Part shown: in pieces, positions 56,877 through 64,000 of the stretch
Layout: each line of letters begins with the position of its first letter
Position numbering within the stretch: the first letter of the stretch is position 1
From: Ferruginibacter sp.
GTDB lineage: Bacteria > Bacteroidota > Bacteroidia > Chitinophagales > Chitinophagaceae
Length of the DNA stretch: 64,000 nt
Direction of reading: 5' to 3'
NCBI RefSeq assembly: GCF_028288465.1
Contig: NZ_JAQBNR010000021.1
Location: 1 to 64,000 of the forward strand
Notes under the pieces: generated by a model
What the model was told of the DNA's origin: nothing
Seen by the model: the letters and a program-made list of their open reading frames with translations, nothing else
The model's database searches: none
Made by a program: the position numbers and the translations under genes

Positions 56877-57524
56877 ATGAAATTATTTCTTACACTAATC
56901 ATTGCAGGTACCGCTATTTGCTCCTGCGCACAAACCAACCAAAAATCATTAAAAATACCTTTGGCAGAAAAGAAATCTGCCAGCGCAAACGAGGCCGTGG
57001 CTACATTCGCCGAAGGTTGTTTCTGGCACGCGGAAATAGTGTTTCAAAGCCTTGCCGGGGTGAGAGATGCGGTAAGTGGTTATGCCGGCGGCACTACTAC
57101 TGACCCTGATTACGAAAAGGTAGCTTCCGGCCAAACTGGTCATGCTGAATCTGTGCAGGTGCATTATGATCCAGCTGTAATAAGCTACGAAACATTGGTG
57201 AAAGCATTTTTTGCCAGCCAGGATCCAACGACAATGAACAGGCAGGGCAATGATGCCGGAACTGAATACAGGTCCATTGCCTTTTATAACAATGAAAAAG
57301 AAAAGGCAATAATTGACGCCACCATAAAAAATTTGACTGCTGCTAAAGTGTACAGTAATAAGATTGTAACACAGGTTGTACCACTAACAAAGTTTTATCC
57401 TGCAGAAGATTATCACCAGGAATATATCAGCCATAATACAGACAATCCTTATGTGGCCAATGTTTCTGTACCAGAATTTTTACATTTCAAGGCAACTTTT
57501 AAGGAAGGAAGATTTAAGCCCTAG
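56877..57524 (+). CDS. msrA: Peptide-methionine (S)-S-oxide reductase, exported
   Basis: The 215-residue protein has a lipoprotein signal (MKLFLTLIIAGTAICSC, lipobox ICSC) and then the MsrA domain: catalytic Cys in AEGCFWHAEIVFQSLAG, SGYAGGTTTDPDYEKVASGQ and the tail AEDYHQEY. It repairs oxidised methionine (S-form) in proteins; the lipid anchor puts it outside the cytoplasm. The first residue of GCFW is the catalytic thiol. Single gene with a converging unknown gene. Confidence 0.93.
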   Translation: MKLFLTLIIAGTAICSCAQTNQKSLKIPLAEKKSASANEAVATFAEGCFWHAEIVFQSLAGVRDAVSGYAGGTTTDPDYEKVASGQTGHAESVQVHYDPAVISYETLVKAFFASQDPTTMNRQGNDAGTEYRSIAFYNNEKEKAIIDATIKNLTAAKVYSNKIVTQVVPLTKFYPAEDYHQEYISHNTDNPYVANVSVPEFLHFKATFKEGRFKP

Positions 57525-57530
57525 CCCATA

Positions 57531-58007
57531 TTATATGTATAATTTTTCAAGCTCTTTTAAATAATCATATTGAAGATCTTCATGTAAAGTGGCTATTATT
57601 TTGGCCACTTTTTTTATTTGTGACCGGTATAGGTTTATCAGTACCTGGCTATTTTGTATTGGAATTGACGAATGCCTCAGCGTGTGGCAAAAGTGCAGCA
57701 ACAATTCTACTTCGGCCTGTTTTGATGCTGTATAACGGATGTGCTTAGCTGTATTCCGTAAAATTTTACGCAGGCTTTTCTTGGCAAAATATAAATTGCT
57801 TGTATTGATGGCTTTAAAGTCTGTTTCAATTTCGCTTTTTACATTGCTGATGTAGGCCTGTTCATCATTGGCCTCAAACAACAGGTAGTTCAGCAATTCT
57901 TTATTGTCTTTTTTATACTTGGCCAGCCTTACGCACAATTCAAGCAACTTCGCCGGCGGAATATTGGTCAACTCTTGTTTAATATAATTGATGCTCGCAG
58001 CTTTCAT
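57531..58007 (-). CDS. Helical protein of unknown function
   Basis: The 158-residue cytoplasmic protein is almost all helix, rich in Lys, Leu and Asn (KLLELCVRLAKYKKDNKELL, NLYFAKKSLRKILRNTAKHI). It has no signal or motif that I can name. It ends 6 bases from the msrA stop on the opposite strand. Proteins of this look are widespread in Bacteroidota as uncharacterised families. Confidence 0.6.
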   Translation of the reverse strand: MKAASINYIKQELTNIPPAKLLELCVRLAKYKKDNKELLNYLLFEANDEQAYISNVKSEIETDFKAINTSNLYFAKKSLRKILRNTAKHIRYTASKQAEVELLLHFCHTLRHSSIPIQNSQVLINLYRSQIKKVAKIIATLHEDLQYDYLKELEKLYI

Positions 58008-58181
58008 CCGGCTAAATTAATTAACTTCTGTTGTGCGCAGCAATTCCAAAATAATAACGGTAAAGTAATGACCCAATAACGTCCCAGGTGTTTTGATAAT
58101 ACAATGGTTAAGCGAGGTATGTTGGTTACAATCTCTTTGTATGTTTTCAACTTTGTTTACATATTCTTGTTATGTTGCAGC

Positions 58182-58898
58182 ATGCTCGTTACTTTAACTA
58201 TTATACGATATCCGAAGCGGTACACCTGGTTTGCGTTGGTAGCTATGGCCATACACCGGTTTCCGCTGTGGTTAAATGAAAATATTTCTTTTTATAAATT
58301 ACTGGGCTGCGGCAAAAGCGGCAGCTTTGACAAACACCCCGACTGGCAGCAATGGGGCATATTAACGGTGCAGAATAAAGAAGCAAATAGTATTCATCAG
58401 CAACCAGTAATTGCTCTTTTGTATGGGGCGTTCATCAATAAATGGTTCCGCTTTTTTAAATGTGAAACCTGGACCATCTTGCTCCAACCGCTGGAAGGAC
58501 ATGGCAAATGGGACAATAAAGAACCTTTCGGTCAGCCTGTAAAACAACCGGAATACAATGGACTTATTGCAGTGCTCACGCGGGCAACAATACGTTTATC
58601 CAAATTAAAAGCCTTCTGGCAAAATGTAGCGGCTGCCGCTAATGATATGGCATCCGCACCTGGCTTTATTACATCGGTCGGTATTGGCGAACTGCCCTAT
58701 GTAAAGCAGGCTACCTTTAGTATCTGGAATAACACGGCCGATATGAAAGCCTTCGCCTACAACACGCATAACCACAAAAAAATCATACAGAAAACACGAA
58801 AAGAAAAATGGTACAGCGAAGACATGTTTGTTCGCTTTAAGCCAGTTAAAACATTTGGTACGCTCAACGGAAGCGATCCTTTGGAAGGAAAGTTATAA
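58182..58898 (+). CDS. CrtA-like (spheroidene monooxygenase family) protein
   Basis: The 238-residue protein matches the CrtA-like family: IIRYPKRYTWFALVAMAIHR, ISFYKLLGCGKSGSFDKHPD, FITSVGIGELPYVKQATFSI, MKAFAYNTHNHKKIIQKTRK, EKWYSEDMFVRFKP. CrtA itself is a haem-dependent keto-forming monooxygenase on carotenoids in phototrophs. No carotenoid genes are in the window, so the substrate here is open. I prefer the ATG at 58182 (MLVTLTIIRYP) over 58104 because it matches the family start; the extra 26 residues are unlike the family. Confidence 0.75.
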   Translation: MLVTLTIIRYPKRYTWFALVAMAIHRFPLWLNENISFYKLLGCGKSGSFDKHPDWQQWGILTVQNKEANSIHQQPVIALLYGAFINKWFRFFKCETWTILLQPLEGHGKWDNKEPFGQPVKQPEYNGLIAVLTRATIRLSKLKAFWQNVAAAANDMASAPGFITSVGIGELPYVKQATFSIWNNTADMKAFAYNTHNHKKIIQKTRKEKWYSEDMFVRFKPVKTFGTLNGSDPLEGKL

Positions 58899-58983
58899 AT
58901 TTGTTATGCACCCGTTGCAGCGCCATTAATCATTTTCAGCATCATCATTACCTGATCTGTTTAATTGTCTAAATAAAAATTGT

Positions 58984-59931
58984 ATGAAGAATATTAAACT
59001 GATTGAAGTTCCAAGCGAAATAGGCGCCGGTACACGTGGCGCAAGCCTGGGTGTGGCTGCTATTAAAATTGCCGCCCTGGATTTTATGAGCAATTTCTTT
59101 GTGCACTTTCCTTCGGAGAAAATAGAGGAAGAAAATAACCTTCTGTTTGAACCGATACAATCTCCCTACGCTAAAAGAATTCATGGCGTACTGAACATCT
59201 ATGAAAAGCTAAGCCAGGCAGTAAGCGAATCTATCAAAGGTCATTTTTTCCCTGTTGTATTAAGTGGCGATCACAGTAGTGCCGGTGGTACTATTACCGG
59301 TATTAAAATTGCCAAACCAAAAAGTAAACTGGGTGTTATCTGGATAGATGCTCATGCTGACCTTCATACGCCCTATACCACGCCAACCGGCAATATGCAT
59401 GGTATGCCGCTGGCCGTTGCTATTGGGGAAGACAACGAAGAATGTAAAACACATCCGCTGGATGATAAGACCAAAAAATTCTGGGAACAATTAAAAAACC
59501 TTGGCGGTATTTTTCCAAAAGTATTACCGGAAGATGTAGTATTCATTTCGCTTCGTGACTTTGAGAAAGAAGAAAAGGCATTGATAGAAAAGCATGCTAT
59601 CAAAGTAATTACCACCAGTGAAGTAAGACGAAACGGAGCTGAAAGCGTGAGCAGGAAAGTGCTGCGTTATCTTTCGGATTGTACCGACATTTACGTAAGT
59701 TTTGATGTAGACAGCCTAGACTCTTCGATCTCAAGAGGAACAGGAACACCTGTGAGCAATGGTTTAAGGGAAAGAGAAGCGGAAGACCTGATCAGCAAAT
59801 TTATGCAGAACAGAAAGATCTGTTGCTTTGAAATAACTGAAGTAAACCCTACCCTTGATAAAGAAAACCTGATGGCTGAAATCGCCTTTAATATTTTACA
59901 GCGCAGCGTCAATGTGCTGATGATGAATTAG
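58984..59931 (+). CDS. Arginase-family ureohydrolase
   Basis: The 315-residue protein has the binuclear manganese sites of ureohydrolases: GDHSSAGGTI, VIWIDAHADLHTPYT and SFDVDSLDSS. The set is that of arginase/formimidoylglutamase/agmatinase; the sequence (TPTGNMHGMPLAVAIG) is closest to arginases of the RocF type. It would hydrolyse arginine to ornithine and urea. Single gene; no urea or ornithine genes are next to it. Confidence 0.85.
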   Translation: MKNIKLIEVPSEIGAGTRGASLGVAAIKIAALDFMSNFFVHFPSEKIEEENNLLFEPIQSPYAKRIHGVLNIYEKLSQAVSESIKGHFFPVVLSGDHSSAGGTITGIKIAKPKSKLGVIWIDAHADLHTPYTTPTGNMHGMPLAVAIGEDNEECKTHPLDDKTKKFWEQLKNLGGIFPKVLPEDVVFISLRDFEKEEKALIEKHAIKVITTSEVRRNGAESVSRKVLRYLSDCTDIYVSFDVDSLDSSISRGTGTPVSNGLREREAEDLISKFMQNRKICCFEITEVNPTLDKENLMAEIAFNILQRSVNVLMMN

Positions 59932-60065
59932 ACTCCTTATGTCTGAAGTCTGATTTTTTTTGATATCTGATTTCTTTCGAATCGAAAACTATTCCAAAAT
60001 TCGTTTACTGATTTCTTGGTTAAAAGTTTATACACTACAAATAACTCTCCTTCAGGGAATGGGGG

Positions 60066-60668
60066 TTAAGACTTGGCCGCATGTCTCCCTTTCAACACAT
60101 CAACAACATCCTCTAAACAAAATCCTTTTGCCTGTAATAAAATAAGGTAATGAAATAACAGGTCTGCGGCTTCTTCCTTAAACAAATGCGCATTGTCATC
60201 TTTAGCCTCAATCACCAACTCCACCGCTTCTTCACCCACTTTTTGGGCCACCTTATTAATTCCTTTTTTAAACAGAGAAGCTGTATAGGATTGATCTGTA
60301 GGATTATTTTTTCTGTCTTTAATAACCTCTTCCAGTTCTGACAAAAAATGAATGCCTTTATTTTTTTCATTGAAACAGGTATCTGCACCGGTATGACATA
60401 CAGGCCCGACAGGATTGGCTTTTATAAGCAGGGTATCATTGTCGCAATCAATGCTGATCGATTTTACCAACAAAAAATTGCCACTCTCCTCTCCCTTTGT
60501 CCATAGCCTGCTTTTAGTTCTGCTGTAAAAAGTTACCTTCTGTAACTCATTAGTTTTTGCAAGAGCTTCCGCATTCATAAAGCCCAGCATCAGTACTTTA
60601 GCCGTTGCTGCATCCTGGATAATTGCGGGTACAAGGCCATCTGCGTATTTGGAGAAATCGATCGTCAT
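60066..60668 (-). CDS. hisIE: Bifunctional phosphoribosyl-AMP cyclohydrolase / phosphoribosyl-ATP pyrophosphatase
   Basis: The 200-residue fusion has HisI at residues 1-100 (TFYSRTKSRLWTKGEESGNF, CHTGADTCF) and HisE at about 110-200 (KVGEEAVELVIEAKDDN, EEAADLLFHYLIL). The two halves carry steps 2 and 3 of histidine synthesis. It is the last his gene visible, 14 bases after the small membrane ORF, so it belongs to the same leftward operon. Confidence 0.95.
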   Translation of the reverse strand: MTIDFSKYADGLVPAIIQDAATAKVLMLGFMNAEALAKTNELQKVTFYSRTKSRLWTKGEESGNFLLVKSISIDCDNDTLLIKANPVGPVCHTGADTCFNEKNKGIHFLSELEEVIKDRKNNPTDQSYTASLFKKGINKVAQKVGEEAVELVIEAKDDNAHLFKEEAADLLFHYLILLQAKGFCLEDVVDVLKGRHAAKS

Positions 60669-60682
60669 CTGTAAATATTATT

Positions 60683-60847
60683 TTATAAAGAGTTATGCTG
60701 TTGTAAATGTTGAATTATTTCTGCTGTCTTTTCTTCCAATCGTTGCCTTTTGTAATCGTTACGTTGAGCGAGCCTGTTGCGCATGTAAGCAAAACTGATT
60801 ATCGTCCCGATAGAATTCAATGCAATGAGGAAGAAAAATATTTTCAT
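60683..60847 (-). CDS. 54-residue membrane protein inside the his operon
   Basis: Frame of 55 codons between hisF and hisIE. The product starts [20 protein letters not shown] and continues as a basic, charged tail ([20 protein letters not shown], then [14 protein letters not shown]). One N-terminal helix and a coiled-coil-like polar tail give a small single-pass protein. Its ATG overlaps the hisF stop (ATGA), which implies translational coupling, and its stop is 14 bases from hisIE. Function unknown. The overlap and operon position support it as a true gene. Confidence 0.65.
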   Translation of the reverse strand: MKIFFFLIALNSIGTIISFAYMRNRLAQRNDYKRQRLEEKTAEIIQHLQQHNSL

Positions 60848-61602
60848 AACCTGATGCTTATATCTTGCGCAGACAGGTATTGCTTTAATTCCGGAATGCC
60901 TATTTCCTTGTAATGAAAAATACTGGCTGCCAATGCAGCGTCTGCACTTCCTTCCAAAAAGATTTCTTTAAAGTGTTCCATTGTTCCGGCGCCTCCTGAA
61001 GCTATTACAGGCACAGATAATGCTGTTGACAATAGCAAGGTTATGTCAACCGCAAAGCCTGCTTTGGTACCATCATTATTCATTGAAGTCAGCAATATTT
61101 CTCCCGCTCCCAGAGCTACAGCCTGCCTCGCCCAATCAATTGTTTTTGTATCCGTTTTTGTACGGCCCCCATTTAAATAAACGTACCATTCGCCATCGGC
61201 TTCTTTTTTTGTATCAATGGCCAACACTACACACTGGCTCCCGAAACGATTACTCAAATCTGCAATCAACGCTGGATTTTTAAACGCTGCTGTGTTAACG
61301 GAAACCTTGTCCGCACCATGTTGCAGCAATATTGCCACATCTTCCACTGTGCTTATACCGCCTCCAACTGTAAATGGAATATTGATATTGGCCGCAATCC
61401 TTTTTACCAGTTCCACCAACGTTTTCCTTTTTTCTACTGTTGCCGTAATATCTAAAAAAACCAACTCATCCGCACCCTGCCGGGAATATAATAAAGCCAA
61501 CTCAACAGGATCTCCTGCATCACGGATATTCTCAAAATTCACACCCTTTACAGTGCGGCCATCTCTGATATCCAAACAGGGTATAATTCTTTTTGTAAGC
61601 AT
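60844..61602 (-). CDS. hisF: Imidazole glycerol phosphate synthase subunit HisF
   Basis: The 252-residue TIM barrel has the HisF catalytic Asp in [15 protein letters not shown] and later [20 protein letters not shown]. It joins with HisH to make imidazole glycerol phosphate and AICAR. Its first base overlaps the last base of hisA and its stop overlaps the small ORF, as in a compact operon. Confidence 0.96.
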   Translation of the reverse strand: MLTKRIIPCLDIRDGRTVKGVNFENIRDAGDPVELALLYSRQGADELVFLDITATVEKRKTLVELVKRIAANINIPFTVGGGISTVEDVAILLQHGADKVSVNTAAFKNPALIADLSNRFGSQCVVLAIDTKKEADGEWYVYLNGGRTKTDTKTIDWARQAVALGAGEILLTSMNNDGTKAGFAVDITLLLSTALSVPVIASGGAGTMEHFKEIFLEGSADAALAASIFHYKEIGIPELKQYLSAQDISIRL

Positions 61603-62318
61603 TAATTAAATTCTAGTAATTGTTGTAAAGTAATGTTGCCCTCATAAATTGCTTTGCCGATGATGGCGCCACTGCAGCCAATTGCTTTCAGTTCTGTTAC
61701 ATCATCCATGGTGGTAACCCCGCCACTTGCTATCAGGTTAATTTCCGGATGCTGTTCCATGATTTGTTTGTATAGTTGCACAGATGGGCCTTCCATGGCG
61801 CCGTCTTTAGATATGTCTGTGCAAAAAATATTGGTTACCCCCAGGCCAATCATCTTACCAATAAAACTAAAAATATCAATGCCGCCATCTTCCAGCCAGC
61901 CGCTTATTTTTATCTTTCCATCCAGGACATCTGCACCAATTAAAAATCTGCCTGCGCCGAATTCCATCAACCACTCTTCCAGCAACTCAGGATGTTTTAC
62001 TGCAAGGCTTCCAATCGTAGCCATGGAAGCGCCCGCATTAAAAATACTGGCAACATCATTGATGTTTTTTATACCACCGCCAAAATCAATCACCAGTCCT
62101 GTAGCCGATGCAATAGCTTCCAGTACTGACAAGTTAATGATCTTGCCAGCTTTGGCGCCATCCAGGTCAACTATGTGCAGCCGTTCCAAACCGGTATCAG
62201 CAAACTGTTTGGCTACTTCTACCGGGTTTTCATTGTATATTTTTTGTTGGGCGTAATCGCCTTTTGTGAGTCGCACACATTTACCGTCAATGATATCAAT
62301 GGCAGGAATAATGGTCAT
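61602..62318 (-). CDS. hisA: Phosphoribosyl-ProFAR isomerase
   Basis: The 238-residue TIM barrel starts [20 protein letters not shown], with base/acid aspartates in the first strand and around [15 protein letters not shown]. It isomerises ProFAR to PRFAR, the substrate of HisF. The first base of hisF overlaps its last base and its ATG overlaps the end of hisH by 4 bases. Confidence 0.96.
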   Translation of the reverse strand: MTIIPAIDIIDGKCVRLTKGDYAQQKIYNENPVEVAKQFADTGLERLHIVDLDGAKAGKIINLSVLEAIASATGLVIDFGGGIKNINDVASIFNAGASMATIGSLAVKHPELLEEWLMEFGAGRFLIGADVLDGKIKISGWLEDGGIDIFSFIGKMIGLGVTNIFCTDISKDGAMEGPSVQLYKQIMEQHPEINLIASGGVTTMDDVTELKAIGCSGAIIGKAIYEGNITLQQLLEFN

Positions 62319-62899
62319 GGTATCTGTATAAAATTTTTCAAAATTGTTTCGCCTGCGGTGCCTGATTTTTCCGGGTGAAACTGCACTGCGTAAAAATTAT
62401 CCTTTTGTAATGCCGCACTAAACGGCACTATATAATCAGTCGTGGCAACTGTTTCGTTACAAAGTGCTGCATAATAACTGTGCACGGTATACATAAAGGC
62501 TTGTTCGGACAAACCGTTAAACAATACAGATTTATAACCATAGATATTGTTCCAGCCAATCTGCGGCACTTTTAACTCAGCTGAAGAAAACAATTTCACA
62601 TCTGTATCAAAAATACCAAGGCAATCTGTGTTGCCTTCTTCTGAATGTTTACACATCAGCTGCAGACCAAGGCAGATACCCAGCACGGGCTGCTGTAAAG
62701 AAAGCAACAACTGATCTAGCCCTTTTTCCCTGAGATATTGCATGGCCGATTGCGCATGACCAACTCCCGGAAAAATAACTTTATCCGCCTTTCTGATAAT
62801 ATCAAAATCATCGGTAACTACTGCCGTGGCGCCAATCCGATGCAACGCATATTGCACACTCTGCACATTGCCCGCATTGTATTTTATTATTGCTATCAT
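62315..62899 (-). CDS. hisH: Imidazole glycerol phosphate synthase glutamine amidotransferase subunit
   Basis: The 194-residue class I amidotransferase begins MIAIIKYNAGNVQSVQYALH. The nucleophile Cys is in VLGICLGLQLMCKHSE and the catalytic His in YAVQFHPEKSGTAG. It passes ammonia to HisF. A 24-codon upstream frame extension overlaps hisB and is not family-like, so I use the ATG at 62899. It is 40 bases from hisB. Confidence 0.95.
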   Translation of the reverse strand: MIAIIKYNAGNVQSVQYALHRIGATAVVTDDFDIIRKADKVIFPGVGHAQSAMQYLREKGLDQLLLSLQQPVLGICLGLQLMCKHSEEGNTDCLGIFDTDVKLFSSAELKVPQIGWNNIYGYKSVLFNGLSEQAFMYTVHSYYAALCNETVATTDYIVPFSAALQKDNFYAVQFHPEKSGTAGETILKNFIQIP

Positions 62900-62939
62900 A
62901 CCCACCCCAAAGAGGTAATAATTTTTTGAATGAATGATT

Positions 62940-64000
62940 TTACAACAATCCTTTTGTTGTTGGAAGCGCATTATTATTAATGTCTCTTTTTACCGCCATT
63001 TTGATTGCTTTTGCAAAACCTTTAAATATGGCTTCAATTTTATGGTGTTCATTTTCCCCTTCTGCCTTTATATTCAAATTGCATTTTGCCGCATCGCTGA
63101 ATGATTTGAAGAAATGAAAAAACATTTCCGTTGGCATCTCGCCTATCTTCTCTCTTTTAAATTCAGCCTCCCAAACTATCCAGTTGCGACCGCCAAAATC
63201 AATGGCTACCTGCGCCAGGCAATCATCCATTGGTAATAAAAACCCGTATCTTTCAATACCCCGCTTATTTCCCAAAGCCATAGCCATGGCTTCTCCTAAC
63301 GCAATACCCGTGTCTTCAATGCTATGGTGTTCATCAATGTGTATATCGCCATTGCATGTAACAGACAAATCCATATTGCCATGTCTTGCCAACTGATCCA
63401 GCATGTGATCAAAAAAAGCAAGACCTGTATTGTTAGCCGCTTTCCCCGTTCCGTCAAGGTTTATTTCAATTGAAATTTTTGTTTCATTGGTATTGCGCTG
63501 ATGCAATACTTTGCGTGGCGGCAATTTTAAATAATCATATATCAGCGCCCAGTCCGGTGTTTCCAAAACGATCGTTTCCTTTTTCAAATCATCAATGGTA
63601 TCATTAATTTCAGCGGCACCCAGGCTGGCATCAATGTTTAACCAAATGCCTTTGCACTGCAGGTTTTTAGCCAGCTGCATATCTGTAATTCTATCCCCGA
63701 TAACAAATGAATTGGTAAGGTCGTATGCAGGATTATTGAGGTATTTTGTCAGCATGCCTGTACCGGGTTTTCGCGTAGGTGCGTTTTCGGAAGGATAAGT
63801 CTTGTCGATGAATACCTCCGAAAAAAGAATGGCTTCATTCGCAAGATTTGTCATCACAAAATTTTGTACAGGCCAAAAAGTATCCTCCGGAAAAGACGCC
63901 GTACCGAGGCCATCCTGGTTGGTAACCATCACCAGCTCATAATCCAGTTCTGCCGCAATTTTGCGCATATAATAAAACATATCCGGGTAAAATTCCAACT
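62940..64000 (-). CDS. hisB: Bifunctional histidinol-phosphatase / imidazoleglycerol-phosphate dehydratase, N-terminus cut by the window
   Basis: The visible frame enters at the right window edge ([20 protein letters not shown]), which in HisB lies about 35 residues into the protein, so the first residues of the HAD phosphatase domain (DxD motif) are outside. The visible HAD motif is [20 protein letters not shown]. The dehydratase domain follows from about residue 170 of the visible part, with [31 protein letters not shown] and [16 protein letters not shown]. It catalyses steps 6 and 8 of histidine synthesis. Confidence 0.95.
   Translation of the reverse strand, partial: LEFYPDMFYYMRKIAAELDYELVMVTNQDGLGTASFPEDTFWPVQNFVMTNLANEAILFSEVFIDKTYPSENAPTRKPGTGMLTKYLNNPAYDLTNSFVIGDRITDMQLAKNLQCKGIWLNIDASLGAAEINDTIDDLKKETIVLETPDWALIYDYLKLPPRKVLHQRNTNETKISIEINLDGTGKAANNTGLAFFDHMLDQLARHGNMDLSVTCNGDIHIDEHHSIEDTGIALGEAMAMALGNKRGIERYGFLLPMDDCLAQVAIDFGGRNWIVWEAEFKREKIGEMPTEMFFHFFKSFSDAAKCNLNIKAEGENEHHKIEAIFKGFAKAIKMAVKRDINNNALPTTKGLL

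Noticed and set aside
58104-58181. Longer start of the CrtA-like protein
   Set aside because: The extra 26 residues do not match the family; the ATG at 58182 begins the conserved part.
61654-62256. 200-codon plus-strand frame opposite hisA
   Set aside because: Antisense shadow of a clear hisA gene; Ser/Pro-rich composition typical of reversed frames.
1-64000. tRNA, rRNA, CRISPR and insertion sequences
   Set aside because: I looked for T-arm motifs (GGTTCGA), regular spaced repeats and transposase-like proteins and found none.

Overview
The window reads as a Bacteroidota chromosome, most likely Chitinophagales (Chitinophagaceae-like). This is inferred from protein style rather than a marker gene. 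The signs are a C-terminal type IX secretion (T9SS) sorting domain, many signal-peptide and lipoprotein starts, Bacteroidota-type promoters (TTTG, about 19-20 bases, TAnnTTTG), little Shine-Dalgarno signal, the futalosine menaquinone gene mqnE beside a YpdA-type reductase, hybrid histidine kinases, and glycoside hydrolases of families 29, 32 and 43. I saw no rRNA, tRNA, CRISPR array or insertion sequence.

Layout. 1-7.4 kb is an accessory, decaying stretch: two lipoproteins, a DUF4375 gene bracketed by inverted repeats, repeat-rich intergenic DNA, and an MG2-like surface protein gene broken by three frameshifts. 7.5-24.8 kb is metabolism and envelope: two zinc alcohol dehydrogenases, a lytic transglycosylase, an amino acid permease, an alpha-L-fucosidase, a divergent sucrose-phosphate synthase / GH32 pair, a bile-acid:sodium-symporter-like transporter, a GH43 enzyme, CsbD, and a YpfJ-type metalloprotein. 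24.8-33.3 kb holds an orphan contractile-sheath protein followed upstream by a five-gene signalling operon (receiver-PAS-kinase, giant hybrid kinase, receiver, CheR, CheB). 33.7-34.6 kb is a RES/Xre toxin-antitoxin pair.

34.7-52.9 kb contains a peptide-binding lipoprotein divergent from an M1 peptidase (30 bp apart, with a 14-bp palindrome), a flippase, an NlpC/P60 hydrolase, dnaE, thioredoxin, a nucleoside permease, a large M43 metalloprotease with a T9SS tail, and the mqnE-ypdA pair. 53.0-53.6 kb holds three tandem paralogous genes for 38-residue membrane peptides, found by reading the DNA. 54.8-60 kb has a protein-glutaminase-like enzyme, an RRM protein, acyl-CoA-binding protein, MsrA, a CrtA-like monooxygenase and an arginase-family enzyme. 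The right end is the distal part of a histidine operon (hisB-hisH-hisA-hisF-54-residue ORF-hisIE) read leftwards; the 54-residue membrane ORF overlaps hisF by ATGA.

The observations most worth a second look are the 38-residue peptide array, the small gene inside the his operon, the orphan sheath beside a chemosensory-like operon without visible receptors, the sucrose synthesis/hydrolysis pair, and the protein-glutaminase-like enzyme without a clear signal peptide.
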